Shown in pieces: positions 36,420-46,069 of a stretch of 57,880 nucleotides of DNA. The translations under genes were made by a program, and so were the position numbers. Each line of letters opens with the position of its first letter. Position 1 is the first letter of the stretch. The notes beneath the pieces are model-generated. The model did no database searches, had not been told where the DNA came from, and saw only the letters and a program-made list of their open reading frames with translations. Source of the stretch: Terriglobia bacterium. Its GTDB lineage: Bacteria; Acidobacteriota; Terriglobia; Bryobacterales; Bryobacteraceae. The stretch lies in the NCBI GenBank assembly GCA_020073615.1, contig JAIQEX010000026.1, forward strand, positions 1 through 57,880, written 5' to 3'.

Positions 36420-37351
36420 GAGTTGCGCACGCTCCTTCCGGTGAGAGTCAGAAACACGGTTTCCAGATCCGCCCGTTGGCTGGCCAGGTGCGAATAGCGG
36501 CGGCCGTTTTGCCGCAGCCACTCGAGCACGCTCGGCGCCGTCTCCGCCAGGTTGCGCAGGCCCACGCGCAGCAGGGTCCCTTGCAGTTCGACGGAATCGA
36601 CTCCGTCCACCAGGCGCAGGGGGGCGTACCATTCGCCTTCGCCCGGATTTTCGATTTCGAATTCGATCAGGCTGACGTTGGGGACCAGGGCGCGCACCGC
36701 CTCCAGGCTGTCGTTGGCCATCACCTTGCCATGGTCGATGATGATGATGCGGTCGCAAAGGCGCTCGGCCTCCTCCATGTAATGGGTGGTGTAGACCAGC
36801 GTTTTGCCCTGGCGCCGGAATTCTTCGAGGGTGGAGAAGATGGCGTTGCGGCTCTGCGGGTCCACTCCCACGGTGGGTTCGTCCAGGAGCAGGATTTGGG
36901 GATCGTGCAGGAGGGCGGCGGCCAGGTTCAAGCGCCGCTTCATACCGCCGCTGAAGGTGCGCACGCGGTCCCGGGCGCGATCGGCCAGGCCCGCGAGATC
37001 GAGCGCGGCATCCATGGCCCGCCGGCGCGCCGCGCCGCGCATCCCGTAAAGGGCGCCGAACAGGGCGAGGTTGTCTTGCGCGGACAGCTCGTCGTGCAGG
37101 CCCAGTTCCTGGGGAACCAGGCCCATGCGGCGCTTGATGGGATCGGTATCGCCGCGCACCGGGCGCCCTTCGATGAGCACCTCGCCGCGATCCGGCTTCA
37201 GCAGGCCGGCGATCATGGAAACGGTGGTCGTCTTGCCCGCTCCGTTGGGACCGAGCAGGCCGACGGTCTCGCCCGGCCGCGCGCGGAATGAGATGGCGTC
37301 TACGGCGACCAGGTCGCGGTAGGTTTTGCGAAGCTCCTTGGCCTCCAACAT
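36416..37351 (-). CDS. ABC transporter ATP-binding protein
   Basis: A 311-aa exporter-type ATPase: Walker A LLGPNGAGKTTTV, Q-loop LVPQELGLHD, signature FSGGMKRRLNLAAAL, Walker B ILLLDEPTVGVD, and the His-loop TTHYMEEAE. The C-terminal 70 residues are the short regulatory domain common in NatA/DrrA-type ATPases. It is coupled to the downstream permease gene. Drug, lipid or Na+ export are all possible. Confidence 0.94.
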   Translation of the reverse strand: MLEAKELRKTYRDLVAVDAISFRARPGETVGLLGPNGAGKTTTVSMIAGLLKPDRGEVLIEGRPVRGDTDPIKRRMGLVPQELGLHDELSAQDNLALFGALYGMRGAARRRAMDAALDLAGLADRARDRVRTFSGGMKRRLNLAAALLHDPQILLLDEPTVGVDPQSRNAIFSTLEEFRRQGKTLVYTTHYMEEAERLCDRIIIIDHGKVMANDSLEAVRALVPNVSLIEFEIENPGEGEWYAPLRLVDGVDSVELQGTLLRVGLRNLAETAPSVLEWLRQNGRRYSHLASQRADLETVFLTLTGRSVRNS

Positions 37352-37484
37352 ATCTGGAGAGAGTATACGGCGGGCGGGGCCTGGCCAGGCGCGATTCCCG
37401 CCGAAACCGGGGAAAGAGCCGACGGGGGGCGTCGCGGAGAGGATGGAAAGCTCATGGGGGCGGGCGATCCGGCGCGCAGCCGCC

Positions 37485-38369
37485 TTACCGCGGGACCGGC
37501 CGGGAGGCCTGCCCTGCCAAAAAATCGCGGAGCCGCAGATACCATTCGGCGCCGGAGATCCTGGCGTAAGACTGGTAGTTGCTCCCGAAAAGGTCCACTA
37601 CGCGCTTGCCCATCGCTTGCGGACCAGCCACGGCGGCGGGGAGCGAACCGGCGAGCAACATATCCTGGATGGCGTTGCGGCGAATCGTGCCGCGCAGCGT
37701 GAGGGGCGGCGCATTGGTGGCCATCGCCGCGCCGGAGACATATGCTGTCAGGGGATCGATGGCCGCGGCATCGGCGCCGCGATCGATGGGCGGGATGCTC
37801 TTCTCAGGGCCCGAAGGGACGCCCGTCAGGTCGGGCACGCGCGCCGCCATCACGCGCACCTCCAGGGGCCGGATCACCCAGATCCCCACCTTCATCTGCA
37901 CTTCCAGACGAAAGCCGTGGAGCGGAGTATCGGGCGGTATCCACAGGTCCAACAGGTAGAGGCGCGTGGTCTGCCCGTCGATATTTTCGTCCGGGTCGGG
38001 CATCACTCCGAAATCGGGAATGCGCGGCGTCTCCACCAGGGTATCGGGTATCCATCCCTGCTCCGTTTTCACGAAGTGCTCGCGATACAAGGTGAAGGAG
38101 CAGGCGTTGGGCGGATTGGTCCCGACAAACAGGAAGTAGCTCTCTTTGGCCGGCACCGAGACCACTACATGGAACGACGCGAACGCGTTGCGGGCCACAG
38201 CCGGCGAGAGGATTTCGCGCCGCGCCAGCCCGCGGTCGGCCGCGACGACGGCGCCGAACGGGTCCACGCGCTGGAATTCCGAGTAGATGTCCAGCGTTTG
38301 CGCACACGCGCCGGCCGCGGCCAGAACGCCGCCACACAGCAGCGCGAAGGCCGGCCGGGCCCTACTCAT
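37485..38369 (-). CDS. exported protein of unknown function
   Basis: A 294-aa protein with a signal peptide (PAFALLCGGVLAAAGACAQ) and a mature part with alternating beta-like segments (SFHVVVSVPAKESYFLFVGT, YLLDLWIPPDTPLHGFRLEVQMKVGIWVIRPLEVRVM). No family was recognised. Its start overlaps the stop of the MacB-type permease by 8 bp, so the two are co-translated and it may be an accessory periplasmic part of that transporter. Confidence 0.6.
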   Translation of the reverse strand: MSRARPAFALLCGGVLAAAGACAQTLDIYSEFQRVDPFGAVVAADRGLARREILSPAVARNAFASFHVVVSVPAKESYFLFVGTNPPNACSFTLYREHFVKTEQGWIPDTLVETPRIPDFGVMPDPDENIDGQTTRLYLLDLWIPPDTPLHGFRLEVQMKVGIWVIRPLEVRVMAARVPDLTGVPSGPEKSIPPIDRGADAAAIDPLTAYVSGAAMATNAPPLTLRGTIRRNAIQDMLLAGSLPAAVAGPQAMGKRVVDLFGSNYQSYARISGAEWYLRLRDFLAGQASRPVPR

Positions 38370-39564
38370 AGCGCAAGGCTTCAGTGGGATTCAAGTGGGC
38401 CGCGCGGTTGGCGGGCAGGATGCCGAAGATCAGGCCCACCATCGAGGAAACGCCGAAGGCCACCACGATGGCGACCGGCGAAATCGGAATCCGGATGTTC
38501 GTATACAGCCCCACGCTCAGGGGAATCGCCACGCCCACCAGGATACCCAGGATGCCGCCCGCCAGGCTCACCATCATCGCCTCGGTCAGGAACTGAATCA
38601 GGATCTCGCGGGCCGACGCGCCCACTGCCAGGCGCACCCCGATCTCGCGCGTCCGCTCCGTCACCGTCACCAGCATGATATTCATGATGCCGATTCCGGA
38701 GATCACCAGCGTGATGGCCGACACCAGGATCAAGACCAGCGACAGGATGAGCGATATCTGCTTGGCGGCATTCAGAATCACGGTGAGCGTATCCACCCGG
38801 TAGCGCGCGCCCGCGCGGTGGCGGGCCTCCAGGATCTCCTGCACCCGCACCGCCACGCGGTCCACCTGCTCGGGCGAGCGCACCTGCACGTACAGCGGGT
38901 CGATCCGTTCCTGCGGCGTGAAGTAGCGCAGCACCGTGATGGGGACCACGATGGTATCGCGCTCCACCTCCGTCTGGCCGAAAGTCTCGACCTTCTCGCG
39001 AAACGTGCCGATCACCGTGAACTGCAATCCGAAAAGGCGGATCACCTGGCTGAGCGCGGCCCCGCGGCTGCCATACATCCGCTCGGCGAGCTTGTCGGTG
39101 AGCAGCGCTACTTTGCCGCGCAGGGCGACGTCGCCCTGGTCCAGGAAGCGGCCCGAGCTGATGATGATGTTGCGCACCGGCTGATACGCTTCGTCGGTGC
39201 CGATCACCTTCACATCCTGCTCCTTGCCCCCGATCAGGATGCGGTCGAAGTTGGACATGATGCCCGTGGCGGCGACGATATCGGCGGTCAGTCCCTGGCG
39301 GATCGCCTCCACGTCCGCCAGCTTGATATAGTCGGCATCGGCGGTGGGGTCGCTCGGTCCGGCGGCGGCGTAATATGCAAAGATGATGTTGGAGCCGATG
39401 CCCTGCACCGTCTCCAGGATGTAATCGCGGCTGGTGAGCGAGATGGTCACCACCAGGATGACCGAGGCGGTGCCGATCACCATTCCCAGGCCGGTGAGCA
39501 GCGTGCGGACCGGATTGGCGCGCAGAGCCTGGACGCTGAAGCGGAGGGCTTCGCCAAGAAACAT
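38362..39564 (-). CDS. MacB/FtsX-type ABC transporter permease
   Basis: A 400-aa permease of the MacB/LolC type: helix near 20-40 (LLTGLGMVIGTASVILVV), large periplasmic domain (about 45-270), then three helices ending in FtsX motifs (SGIGIMNIMLVTVTERTREIGVRLAVGA, FLTEAMMVSLAGGILGILVG, FGILPANRAAHLNPTEALRYE). The cognate ATPase is not adjacent. It lies in a run of three minus-strand genes (TPR protein, permease, exported protein). Confidence 0.9.
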   Translation of the reverse strand: MFLGEALRFSVQALRANPVRTLLTGLGMVIGTASVILVVTISLTSRDYILETVQGIGSNIIFAYYAAAGPSDPTADADYIKLADVEAIRQGLTADIVAATGIMSNFDRILIGGKEQDVKVIGTDEAYQPVRNIIISSGRFLDQGDVALRGKVALLTDKLAERMYGSRGAALSQVIRLFGLQFTVIGTFREKVETFGQTEVERDTIVVPITVLRYFTPQERIDPLYVQVRSPEQVDRVAVRVQEILEARHRAGARYRVDTLTVILNAAKQISLILSLVLILVSAITLVISGIGIMNIMLVTVTERTREIGVRLAVGASAREILIQFLTEAMMVSLAGGILGILVGVAIPLSVGLYTNIRIPISPVAIVVAFGVSSMVGLIFGILPANRAAHLNPTEALRYE

Positions 39565-39569
39565 GCGGG

Positions 39570-40424
39570 CTAGCCGCCCTGCACCTGCCGGAGGAGTTTT
39601 TCCGCCTGCGACCGCGGCGGGTCGTCGGGCGTCAGCGTGGAACTCAGGTAGCGCTTGAGCAGATCCTTGGCTACATCCAGGTTCCTGCCGTGCTTGATGT
39701 ACAGATCGGCTTTGGCGTACATCAGCCGGGGGCTGTTGGGAGCGATCTTCTCGGCGCGCGCGATGTTCTGGTCGGACTCCTGAAAGCGCCCCTGCCGGGC
39801 CAGCAGCCGTGCCAGATCGACGAGCCGCCCCACCGAGCGCGGAGCGGCTTCAATGGCGCGCCGCAGTTGCTCTTCCGCGCTGCCGAATTCCTTGCGCTTC
39901 TCGGCCAGACGGGCCCGCGCCCAGTGCCCTTCGGACTGGTCGACGGCGGCGATCCGCGCGGCGGTCGCCTCGGCTTTGTCCAGACCGCCGCCCAGGAACC
40001 CCGGCGCCTCGATGTAGTACTCCAGAAGGTCGGTGAGCGCCTCAAGGTTGCGGGGGTTCAACTGCACGGCTTTCTCGAAATACTGGTGTGCCCGGGAGGC
40101 GTGGCCGGGAGCCGTGAAGGGGCTCGATGTCTCGGCGCGCCGGCCCCACGCCCGTGCCAGCCAGAGCGCGTAATCCGAATTGCCGGGTTCCGCCGCCACG
40201 GCTTTTTCCAGGGCTTCGGTAGCCTTCTTGTAATTGCTCTGCATGTAGTAGTTCCGGCCGATCAGCTCGTACACCGCCGCGTCTTTGTCCGGAACCGCCT
40301 GCAAAATCTGGAGGGATTGATCGAAATCGGTGAGATTATAGAGCTTGCGGGCGCGGTCCACCTCCGTACCGCCCGCAAACGCCAGCGCGGCCAGCCCGAA
40401 CCACAACCCTGCAAAGCGCGTCAC
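39570..40424 (-). CDS. TPR-repeat protein, exported
   Basis: A 284-aa tetratricopeptide protein. GTG 40424 gives a short signal peptide (LWFGLAALAFAGG). TPR units are visible as AAVYELIGRNYYMQSNYKKATEALEKAV, ASRAHQYFEKAVQLNPRNLEALTDLLEYY, and EFGSAEEQLRRAIEAAPRSVGRLVDLARLLARQGRFQESDQNIARAEK. It lies 6 bp upstream of the MacB-type permease gene and is probably co-transcribed; a scaffold role for that exporter is inference. Confidence 0.82.
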   Translation of the reverse strand: MTRFAGLWFGLAALAFAGGTEVDRARKLYNLTDFDQSLQILQAVPDKDAAVYELIGRNYYMQSNYKKATEALEKAVAAEPGNSDYALWLARAWGRRAETSSPFTAPGHASRAHQYFEKAVQLNPRNLEALTDLLEYYIEAPGFLGGGLDKAEATAARIAAVDQSEGHWARARLAEKRKEFGSAEEQLRRAIEAAPRSVGRLVDLARLLARQGRFQESDQNIARAEKIAPNSPRLMYAKADLYIKHGRNLDVAKDLLKRYLSSTLTPDDPPRSQAEKLLRQVQGG

Positions 40425-40652
40425 CCTATCGCCACCCCGATTCCTAATATTGTATGACATTTACATAGATGAGTACGAGGGTTTTTGAGTTTCAGATTGC
40501 GGTACCCCGCGCGATAAACTCGGCCCGGCGCGCCGTCCGGCCCCCCGAGCCCCTCGAAGGCCCCCGCCCCCATGCACACTTTACGCAGCGAACTGAAAAG
40601 ACTACACTTGCGATTGGAACTCCAGGCCGGGCGGCCCAGCCAAGAGGCAGCG

Positions 40653-40898
40653 ATGACGATCTTTCTGCGACCCGAACAAGAGCAACTGCTCCGTGAGGCG
40701 ATCAACTCAGGCTTGGCGCAGACGAAAGAGGAAGCGCTCGACCAGGCGCTCGATATGCTGCGTAATCGTCTGCCCAAACAAGCGCCTGAGCCGGAATTGG
40801 CTGCCGCCGCGCGGCGGCTGGCCAGCTTCGGAAAGCGGCACGGATTGACGCTCGGCGGGGCGACCATCAAGGATCTGCTCCATGAGAGCAGGCCGTGA
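40653..40898 (+). CDS. orphan VapB/ParD-like antitoxin
   Basis: An 81-aa protein starting MTIFLRPEQEQLLREAINSG with the ribbon-helix-helix start and a ...KEEALDQALDML helix of short antitoxins of the DUF-type paired with PIN toxins. The tail ending DLLHESRP is a usual linker to the toxin. The stop overlaps (GTGA) the start of a PIN-toxin remnant, so the antitoxin survives without its toxin. ATG 40653 was preferred to the upstream ATG 40572. Confidence 0.7.
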   Translation: MTIFLRPEQEQLLREAINSGLAQTKEEALDQALDMLRNRLPKQAPEPELAAAARRLASFGKRHGLTLGGATIKDLLHESRP

Positions 40899-40963
40899 GC
40901 CGTTTTGTTCTCGATGCCTCCATTGTCCTGTTAACCTGTATCTGCGCGACCATCCCCGACTGA
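40895..40963 (+). pseudogene. VapC-like PIN toxin, only N-terminus left
   Basis: GTG 40895 reads MSRFVLDASIVL, the start of PIN-domain toxins with their first catalytic Asp (LDAS), then diverges into unrelated sequence and stops at 40963. The other acidic active-site residues are absent. The toxin is a remnant beside its intact antitoxin. Confidence 0.65.
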
Positions 40964-41010
40964 AGAAATCCTCCGAAAAAAGCTCCGAAAGTTCCACCAT
41001 AGTTCCCCAA

Positions 41011-41120
41011 CCGATGGGATGAGTTCCTATTCGTAACTAATCTCGGACGTTTCGAGTTCCACTGCGCCGAAGTACATGACCCAGCGAGGCCGCGACCAAA
41101 AGAAGATCAAGCCGCCGAAC
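41011..41120. repeat. degenerate direct repeat left of the toxin-antitoxin-chaperone operon
   Basis: This stretch matches 43227-43360 in two blocks: CCGATGGGATGAGTTCC with TTCGTAACT, and GAAGTACATGACCC with GCGAGGCCGCGACCAAAAGA and GCCGCCGAAC. On the minus strand the better copy (right side) reads LLVAASLGVMYFIARHETRY before a stop, so both look like remains of the C-terminus of one membrane protein. Confidence 0.8.
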
Positions 41121-41633
41121 TCATTCGGGATTGGAAGCCGCTTCCGATGGGGATTCCGTTGTGGCCGTAGGTTTCACACGGGGCTTAGGGACGATTCGTA
41201 GGAAAGGTAGTGGTGGGACGTGGAGATCCATGCGCGAGGTCAGGCTGTTGACTAGTTCCCGGGCATAAGGCCAGCAATTGAAAATTGCATTGCCGTCCTT
41301 GAATGCGGCAATCGATTGTGAAGAGGGTTCGAAGGACTTGTCCTGGATTTCGTAATCCAGGTCAAACGTACACTCGATGCTAAAAAGAAGAGAAGGGGAT
41401 TCAGAACTATCGTATCCCTGAATCTGAAAACGTCCCTCGATCCGTAGAAAGCCGTCCAAGATCGCATTAGCTATGGAATTGTGAGAAACCCTGAGTGAAA
41501 ATGGACCAGTTAATTCGGCCTCCGTGCCTTCGAGCGAAGCGTGACACTGACGAAGACCGACTCGTTTCAATTCACATTTGGACTGGAGAGTGACTGCCGC
41601 TTTGATCTCTTCTTGGCTCTGTGAGATTATCAT
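41121..41633 (-). CDS. SecB-like chaperone (third gene of a TAC-type module)
   Basis: A 170-aa protein of SecB-like length and pattern: N-terminal amphipathic strands, LLFSIECTFDLDYEI, SIAAFKDGNAIFNCWPYARELVNSLTSRM and a hydrophobic PPLPFLRIVP end. The NAIFNCWPYARELV block corresponds to the conserved N-A-x-F-x-x-(W)-P-Y-x-R-E segment of SecB. ATG 41633 overlaps the antitoxin stop (ATGA). In toxin-antitoxin-chaperone systems such a SecB-like protein folds and protects the antitoxin. Lower G+C than the flanking genes. Confidence 0.72.
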   Translation of the reverse strand: MIISQSQEEIKAAVTLQSKCELKRVGLRQCHASLEGTEAELTGPFSLRVSHNSIANAILDGFLRIEGRFQIQGYDSSESPSLLFSIECTFDLDYEIQDKSFEPSSQSIAAFKDGNAIFNCWPYARELVNSLTSRMDLHVPPLPFLRIVPKPRVKPTATTESPSEAASNPE

Positions 41634-42142
41634 TGACCATCAAGAACTGCTAAGGAAACTTCCCAATTATTTTCAGCGTACAGGTCCCCGCTTCTAGGGG
41701 GTGGCTTCGCAAGTACCTCCCGGCAAGACTCACTTTGTTGTAGACCGGGCTGAACAGGGTCATAGGAAAATCCGCCGCACGGGATTTTCGGGTCCCAAAC
41801 GGCAACTTGTTGCGCCGGGGCATTGGCAACTCGCGCTTTGGGCGGCGCTACTTCAACCGAGAGTCGAAGACCCACAGAAGTAAGCACTGCTTTTAGGCTA
41901 TTGATTCCTGGGTTTCCGCGACGCGAGAGCATCTTGTAGAGACTCTCTCGGTTTAGTCCAGTAGCCTCCGCGACATATGTCATATGGTTGGCCTGCGCGA
42001 CATCACGCAGGGCCAGGAGGAATACAGCATCTGCGCCCTCCTCGTCGTCTGCAAGCGCTGCGCGTAGGTATTCCATTGCGTAGGACGGATCCTGGAGGCG
42101 CTCATGCAGGCCAGTTTCGTAGCTTTTTGTTCGCTTTGGCAT
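41630..42142 (-). CDS. COG3636-type antitoxin with long C-terminal extension
   Basis: A 170-aa DNA-binding antidote protein. Residues 1-95 follow COG3636 antidotes (YAMEYLRAALADDEEGADAVFLLALRDVAQA, then the helix-turn-helix NHMTYVAEATGLNRESLYKMLSRRGNPGINSLKAVL). Family members usually end near residue 100; here about 70 more residues follow, with FSYDPV and LYAENNWEVSL, that fit the idea of a chaperone-addiction tail (ChAD) recognised by SecB-like proteins. It starts 6 bp after the toxin stop. It would repress the operon and neutralise the toxin. Confidence 0.8.
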   Translation of the reverse strand: MPKRTKSYETGLHERLQDPSYAMEYLRAALADDEEGADAVFLLALRDVAQANHMTYVAEATGLNRESLYKMLSRRGNPGINSLKAVLTSVGLRLSVEVAPPKARVANAPAQQVAVWDPKIPCGGFSYDPVQPGLQQSESCREVLAKPPPRSGDLYAENNWEVSLAVLDGQ

Positions 42143-42148
42143 TTTGGT

Positions 42149-42478
42149 TTACTCGTTGTAATCACGCCAGTGTTTCTTGGCCCTCTCGATGTCGGCTTGC
42201 TGACCACGCTTTGTGCCGCCACCAAGGAGGATTACCAGATCCGGGCCGTCTTGCCCACAATAGACCCTATACCCCGGGCCAACGTTCTTGAAAATCAGTT
42301 CGATGACGCCTTCGCCAACATCGTCCCACTTTCCAAGCGATCCCAAACGCAAGCGGGCAATTCGTTGGTCAATTTGGCCTTTGCCAATTGGATCGCGGAG
42401 GCCATCGAGCCATTCATCAAAAGGACAACCACCATCTGCCGTCACGTAGTTTTCGACTCTGCGTCGTCGGACTTCCAC
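42149..42478 (-). CDS. COG3657/RelE-type toxin of the TAC-like module
   Basis: A 109-aa addiction-module killer protein. It follows the COG3657 pattern closely: CPFDEWLDGLRDPIGKGQID, RIARLRLGSLGKWDDVGEGVIEL, GPGYRVYCGQ, LVILLGGGTKRGQQADIERAKKHWRDY. RelE-superfamily toxins of this type are mRNA interferases acting on the ribosome. GTG 42478 with AAAGG just upstream is the start. First gene of a three-gene operon, so toxin precedes antitoxin as in HigBA systems. Confidence 0.87.
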   Translation of the reverse strand: MEVRRRRVENYVTADGGCPFDEWLDGLRDPIGKGQIDQRIARLRLGSLGKWDDVGEGVIELIFKNVGPGYRVYCGQDGPDLVILLGGGTKRGQQADIERAKKHWRDYNE

Positions 42479-42517
42479 CTTTAGCCTTCACCGTTCAGGT
42501 CCGCCTTCAATCGACCG

Positions 42518-42531
42518 TAGTCCATAGGCTA
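42518..42531. promoter_or_regulatory. possible operator upstream of the toxin gene
   Basis: TAGTCCATAGGCTA is an imperfect palindrome (10 of 14 positions) about 40 bp upstream of the toxin start, where the antitoxin would be expected to bind. AT-rich DNA just beyond it (TATGTATG-like on the minus strand) could hold the -10. Confidence 0.35.
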
Positions 42532-42540
42532 CATACATAG

Positions 42541-43823
42541 AGACTATCAGGAGACCCTCTTGGTTGCAAGGGTTCTTTTGGGGCCGTGGCATACCACACC
42601 ATCCTGTCATATATGGAGCGCAAATATTACCCATATGCAAGAAACAAAAGTACTTACATATTTACGCCAGGAGCACCTCCGCCTAGTGTTGGATTATCCT
42701 TTGAGTGCAGCTAAGGCCTTTTTCTGGATAGACGTTCGTCAAATTTGGCAAGCCGCGCGCCCCGCTACCGGCCCAGAAACGGCTCTAGGGCCGCTTTAAA
42801 GTATAGTACAATCCGCTGCCTCGGGGCTGGGTGTCGGTGGCGGCGAAAAAGGGGGCCATCATCGGCCGCCGCCACTAACATCTGGGGCCCCGGCCCGAGC
42901 GAATCTTCAAAACCTCTGTCCCGTTCACCAGTTTATCTCCGTACCCGGCCTGCCCGACTCAGGCTGGTGCCCCATACACAGGATGCCACAAGAACCTCGA
43001 AAACGACGTTCCAGCGAGCGCCTGAATGCCGGGTAACGCATTTATCCCTGCGTGACTTACAGGAAATTTCGAAGCCTTGTGACTTAATGACTTAGAACAT
43101 TCGCGACTGGGCCGAACAAGATCCGCGACGCGCAGTAAGACGCCTCTCAGCCAGGAGATTCTCGAGTGGAAATCTGCGATTTCGCTCTGATTCCGAGGGC
43201 TAAACGCGGGCTCCGAACTTTCGCAGCCGATGGGATGGGGTTCCCATTCGTAACTCCTCCTGGACGGGTCAAGTAGACCGCGCGTATCGTGTCTCATGGC
43301 GCGCGATGAAGTACATGACCCCCAGCGAGGCCGCGACCAAAAGAAATCAGGCCGCCGAACCCATGCTATCAAGGGAAGGTGGGGGCACATACGATCTGAG
43401 GACTGAGCACGTCCGGGAGGAAGACAACTACGGCCACTGCGAGACTGGCGTCTCCCGTGATGGTACCAGGATGCGCAAGAACCAGGTGAGCAGGGAAGGT
43501 AAGAACAAACTGCGCCTGATCTTCGGGAGAGACGCCGGCGGCCAGGAGCACTGATCCCGCCAGAGCCAAGAAGTTAAGAACAAACTGCGCCTGATCTTCG
43601 GGAGAGCCTTGACCCTAGAGCGTAACGCCGGGCTTCCATTTTCCCCCGTCTAAACTGCCATGCGCACTCTAAGCCCAAGACCGGGATCGACTCCTGACCA
43701 ATTTGCTTGACAGGCCGGCCCGACCTGTTCTCGGCCTCCGCAACCCCATGATTTCACAGACTGAATGAATCATTCATCGGCCTCAGCACCGCAGGCCGTA
43801 ACACTACCAGACGAGTCCCACCC
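42541..43823. other. 1.3 kb without an intact gene; decayed sequence
   Basis: No intact coding frame with recognisable product is seen in this stretch. It includes a promoter-like TATAGTACAATC near 42800, the right-hand copy of the direct repeat (43227-43360), and a 30-bp repeat at about 43502-43532 and 43575-43605. On the minus strand from 43569 one frame reads SPEDQAQFVL twice around a hydrophobic segment, suggesting decayed membrane-protein DNA. Confidence 0.6.
43227..43360. repeat. degenerate direct repeat right of the toxin-antitoxin-chaperone operon
   Basis: Partner of 41011-41120. On the minus strand it encodes LLVAASLGVMYFIARHETRY followed shortly by TGA, with a frameshift upstream, so it looks like the decayed 3' end of a membrane-protein gene. 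It is longer than the left copy because of an internal insertion. Confidence 0.8.
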
Positions 43824-43876
43824 TTGACGCGGCCTCTTCCTGCGTGTAATTATTCGTTCAGGTGAATAAACATTCA
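43824..43876 (+). promoter_or_regulatory. arg operon promoter with ARG box
   Basis: TTGACG (43824-43829) and TAATTA (43847-43852) are 17 bp apart. Directly downstream, TGAATAAACATTCA (43863-43876) has perfect TGAAT/ATTCA arms of the ArgR consensus, about 16 bp before the argF ATG, so bound ArgR would cover the start region. argR is the last gene of the same operon. Only one strong box is visible. Confidence 0.7.
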
Positions 43877-43891
43877 AACAAGGTGGTCGCC

Positions 43892-44836
43892 ATGAGCCGG
43901 CCTTTCAGCCCCAACCAGATCCTCAAGGTGTCGGGCAGGGACCTGCTCTCGGACCTCGATCTCACTGACGACGAACTCGTTTACCTGCTCGAACTGGCGG
44001 CCGCGGTGAAGCAGTCGCCGCGCGATTACGCGCAGGTGCTGGCGGGCAAGTCCATCGCGCTGCTGTTTGAAAAACCGTCGCTACGCACGCGCCTCACATT
44101 CGAGCTGGCCATCCGGGAGCTGGGCGGCGGCTCGGTGTTCGTGGATGGGCCCATCGGCGTCCGCGAGCCGCTGAAGGATGTGGCGCGGAACCTGGACCGC
44201 TGGGTGAACGGAATCGTGGCGCGGGTGTTTTCGCAGTCGACCGTGGAAGGGCTGGCGCACTGGTCTTCAGTGCCGGTCATCAACGCCCTGAGCGATGCGT
44301 ACCATCCCTGCCAGGCGTTGGGCGACATGCAGACGGTGCGGGAATATTTCGGCGAACTGAAGGGCCGCAAGCTGGCGTTCATCGGCGACGGCAACAACGT
44401 GGCGCAGTCGCTGATGCTGACGGCCGTGCGGCTGGGCATGGATTTCGCGCTGGCGTGCCCGGAAGGATATACGCCGGACCCGGATATTGTGGCGCAGGCC
44501 GAAGGGCTGGCGGCGGTGGAAGAGGCTTCGGTCACGGTCACTCATGATGCCGCCGAGGCGCTCGCGGGCGCTCACGTGGTCTATACCGACGTATGGGCCA
44601 GCATGGGACAGGAACAGGAAGCGATCGAGCGCAAAAAGGCCTTCCATTCGTACCAGGTGAATGACGCCCTGTTCGCGCAGGCGCGGCCGGATGCCATTTT
44701 CATGCACTGCCTGCCGGCCAAGCGCGGCGAAGAGGTCACGGATTCCGTCATGGAGGCGAAGCGGTCGGCGGTGTTCGACCAGGCGGAGAACCGGCTGCAC
44801 GCGCAGAAAGCGCTGCTGCTGATGATGCTATCGTAA
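43892..44836 (+). CDS. argF: ornithine carbamoyltransferase
   Basis: Forms citrulline from ornithine and carbamoyl phosphate in arginine synthesis. The 314-aa protein has the carbamoyl-phosphate loop FEKPSLRTRLTFE, HPCQALGDMQT, the ornithine loop FIGDGNNVAQS and HCLPAKRGEEV. ATG 43892 was preferred to GTG 43862 because AAGGTGG lies 6 bp upstream and the latter would sit in the ARG box. First gene of argFGHR. Confidence 0.96.
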   Translation: MSRPFSPNQILKVSGRDLLSDLDLTDDELVYLLELAAAVKQSPRDYAQVLAGKSIALLFEKPSLRTRLTFELAIRELGGGSVFVDGPIGVREPLKDVARNLDRWVNGIVARVFSQSTVEGLAHWSSVPVINALSDAYHPCQALGDMQTVREYFGELKGRKLAFIGDGNNVAQSLMLTAVRLGMDFALACPEGYTPDPDIVAQAEGLAAVEEASVTVTHDAAEALAGAHVVYTDVWASMGQEQEAIERKKAFHSYQVNDALFAQARPDAIFMHCLPAKRGEEVTDSVMEAKRSAVFDQAENRLHAQKALLLMMLS

Positions 44837-44857
44837 TACCGGCACAGCCCCAGTTTT

Positions 44858-46065
<1,208 letters not shown>

Positions 46066-46069
<4 letters not shown>

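Noticed and set aside
43369-43569. 66-codon minus-strand frame in the decayed region
   Set aside because: Partly hydrophobic but without start signal or family, and containing an internal duplication; treated as decayed sequence.
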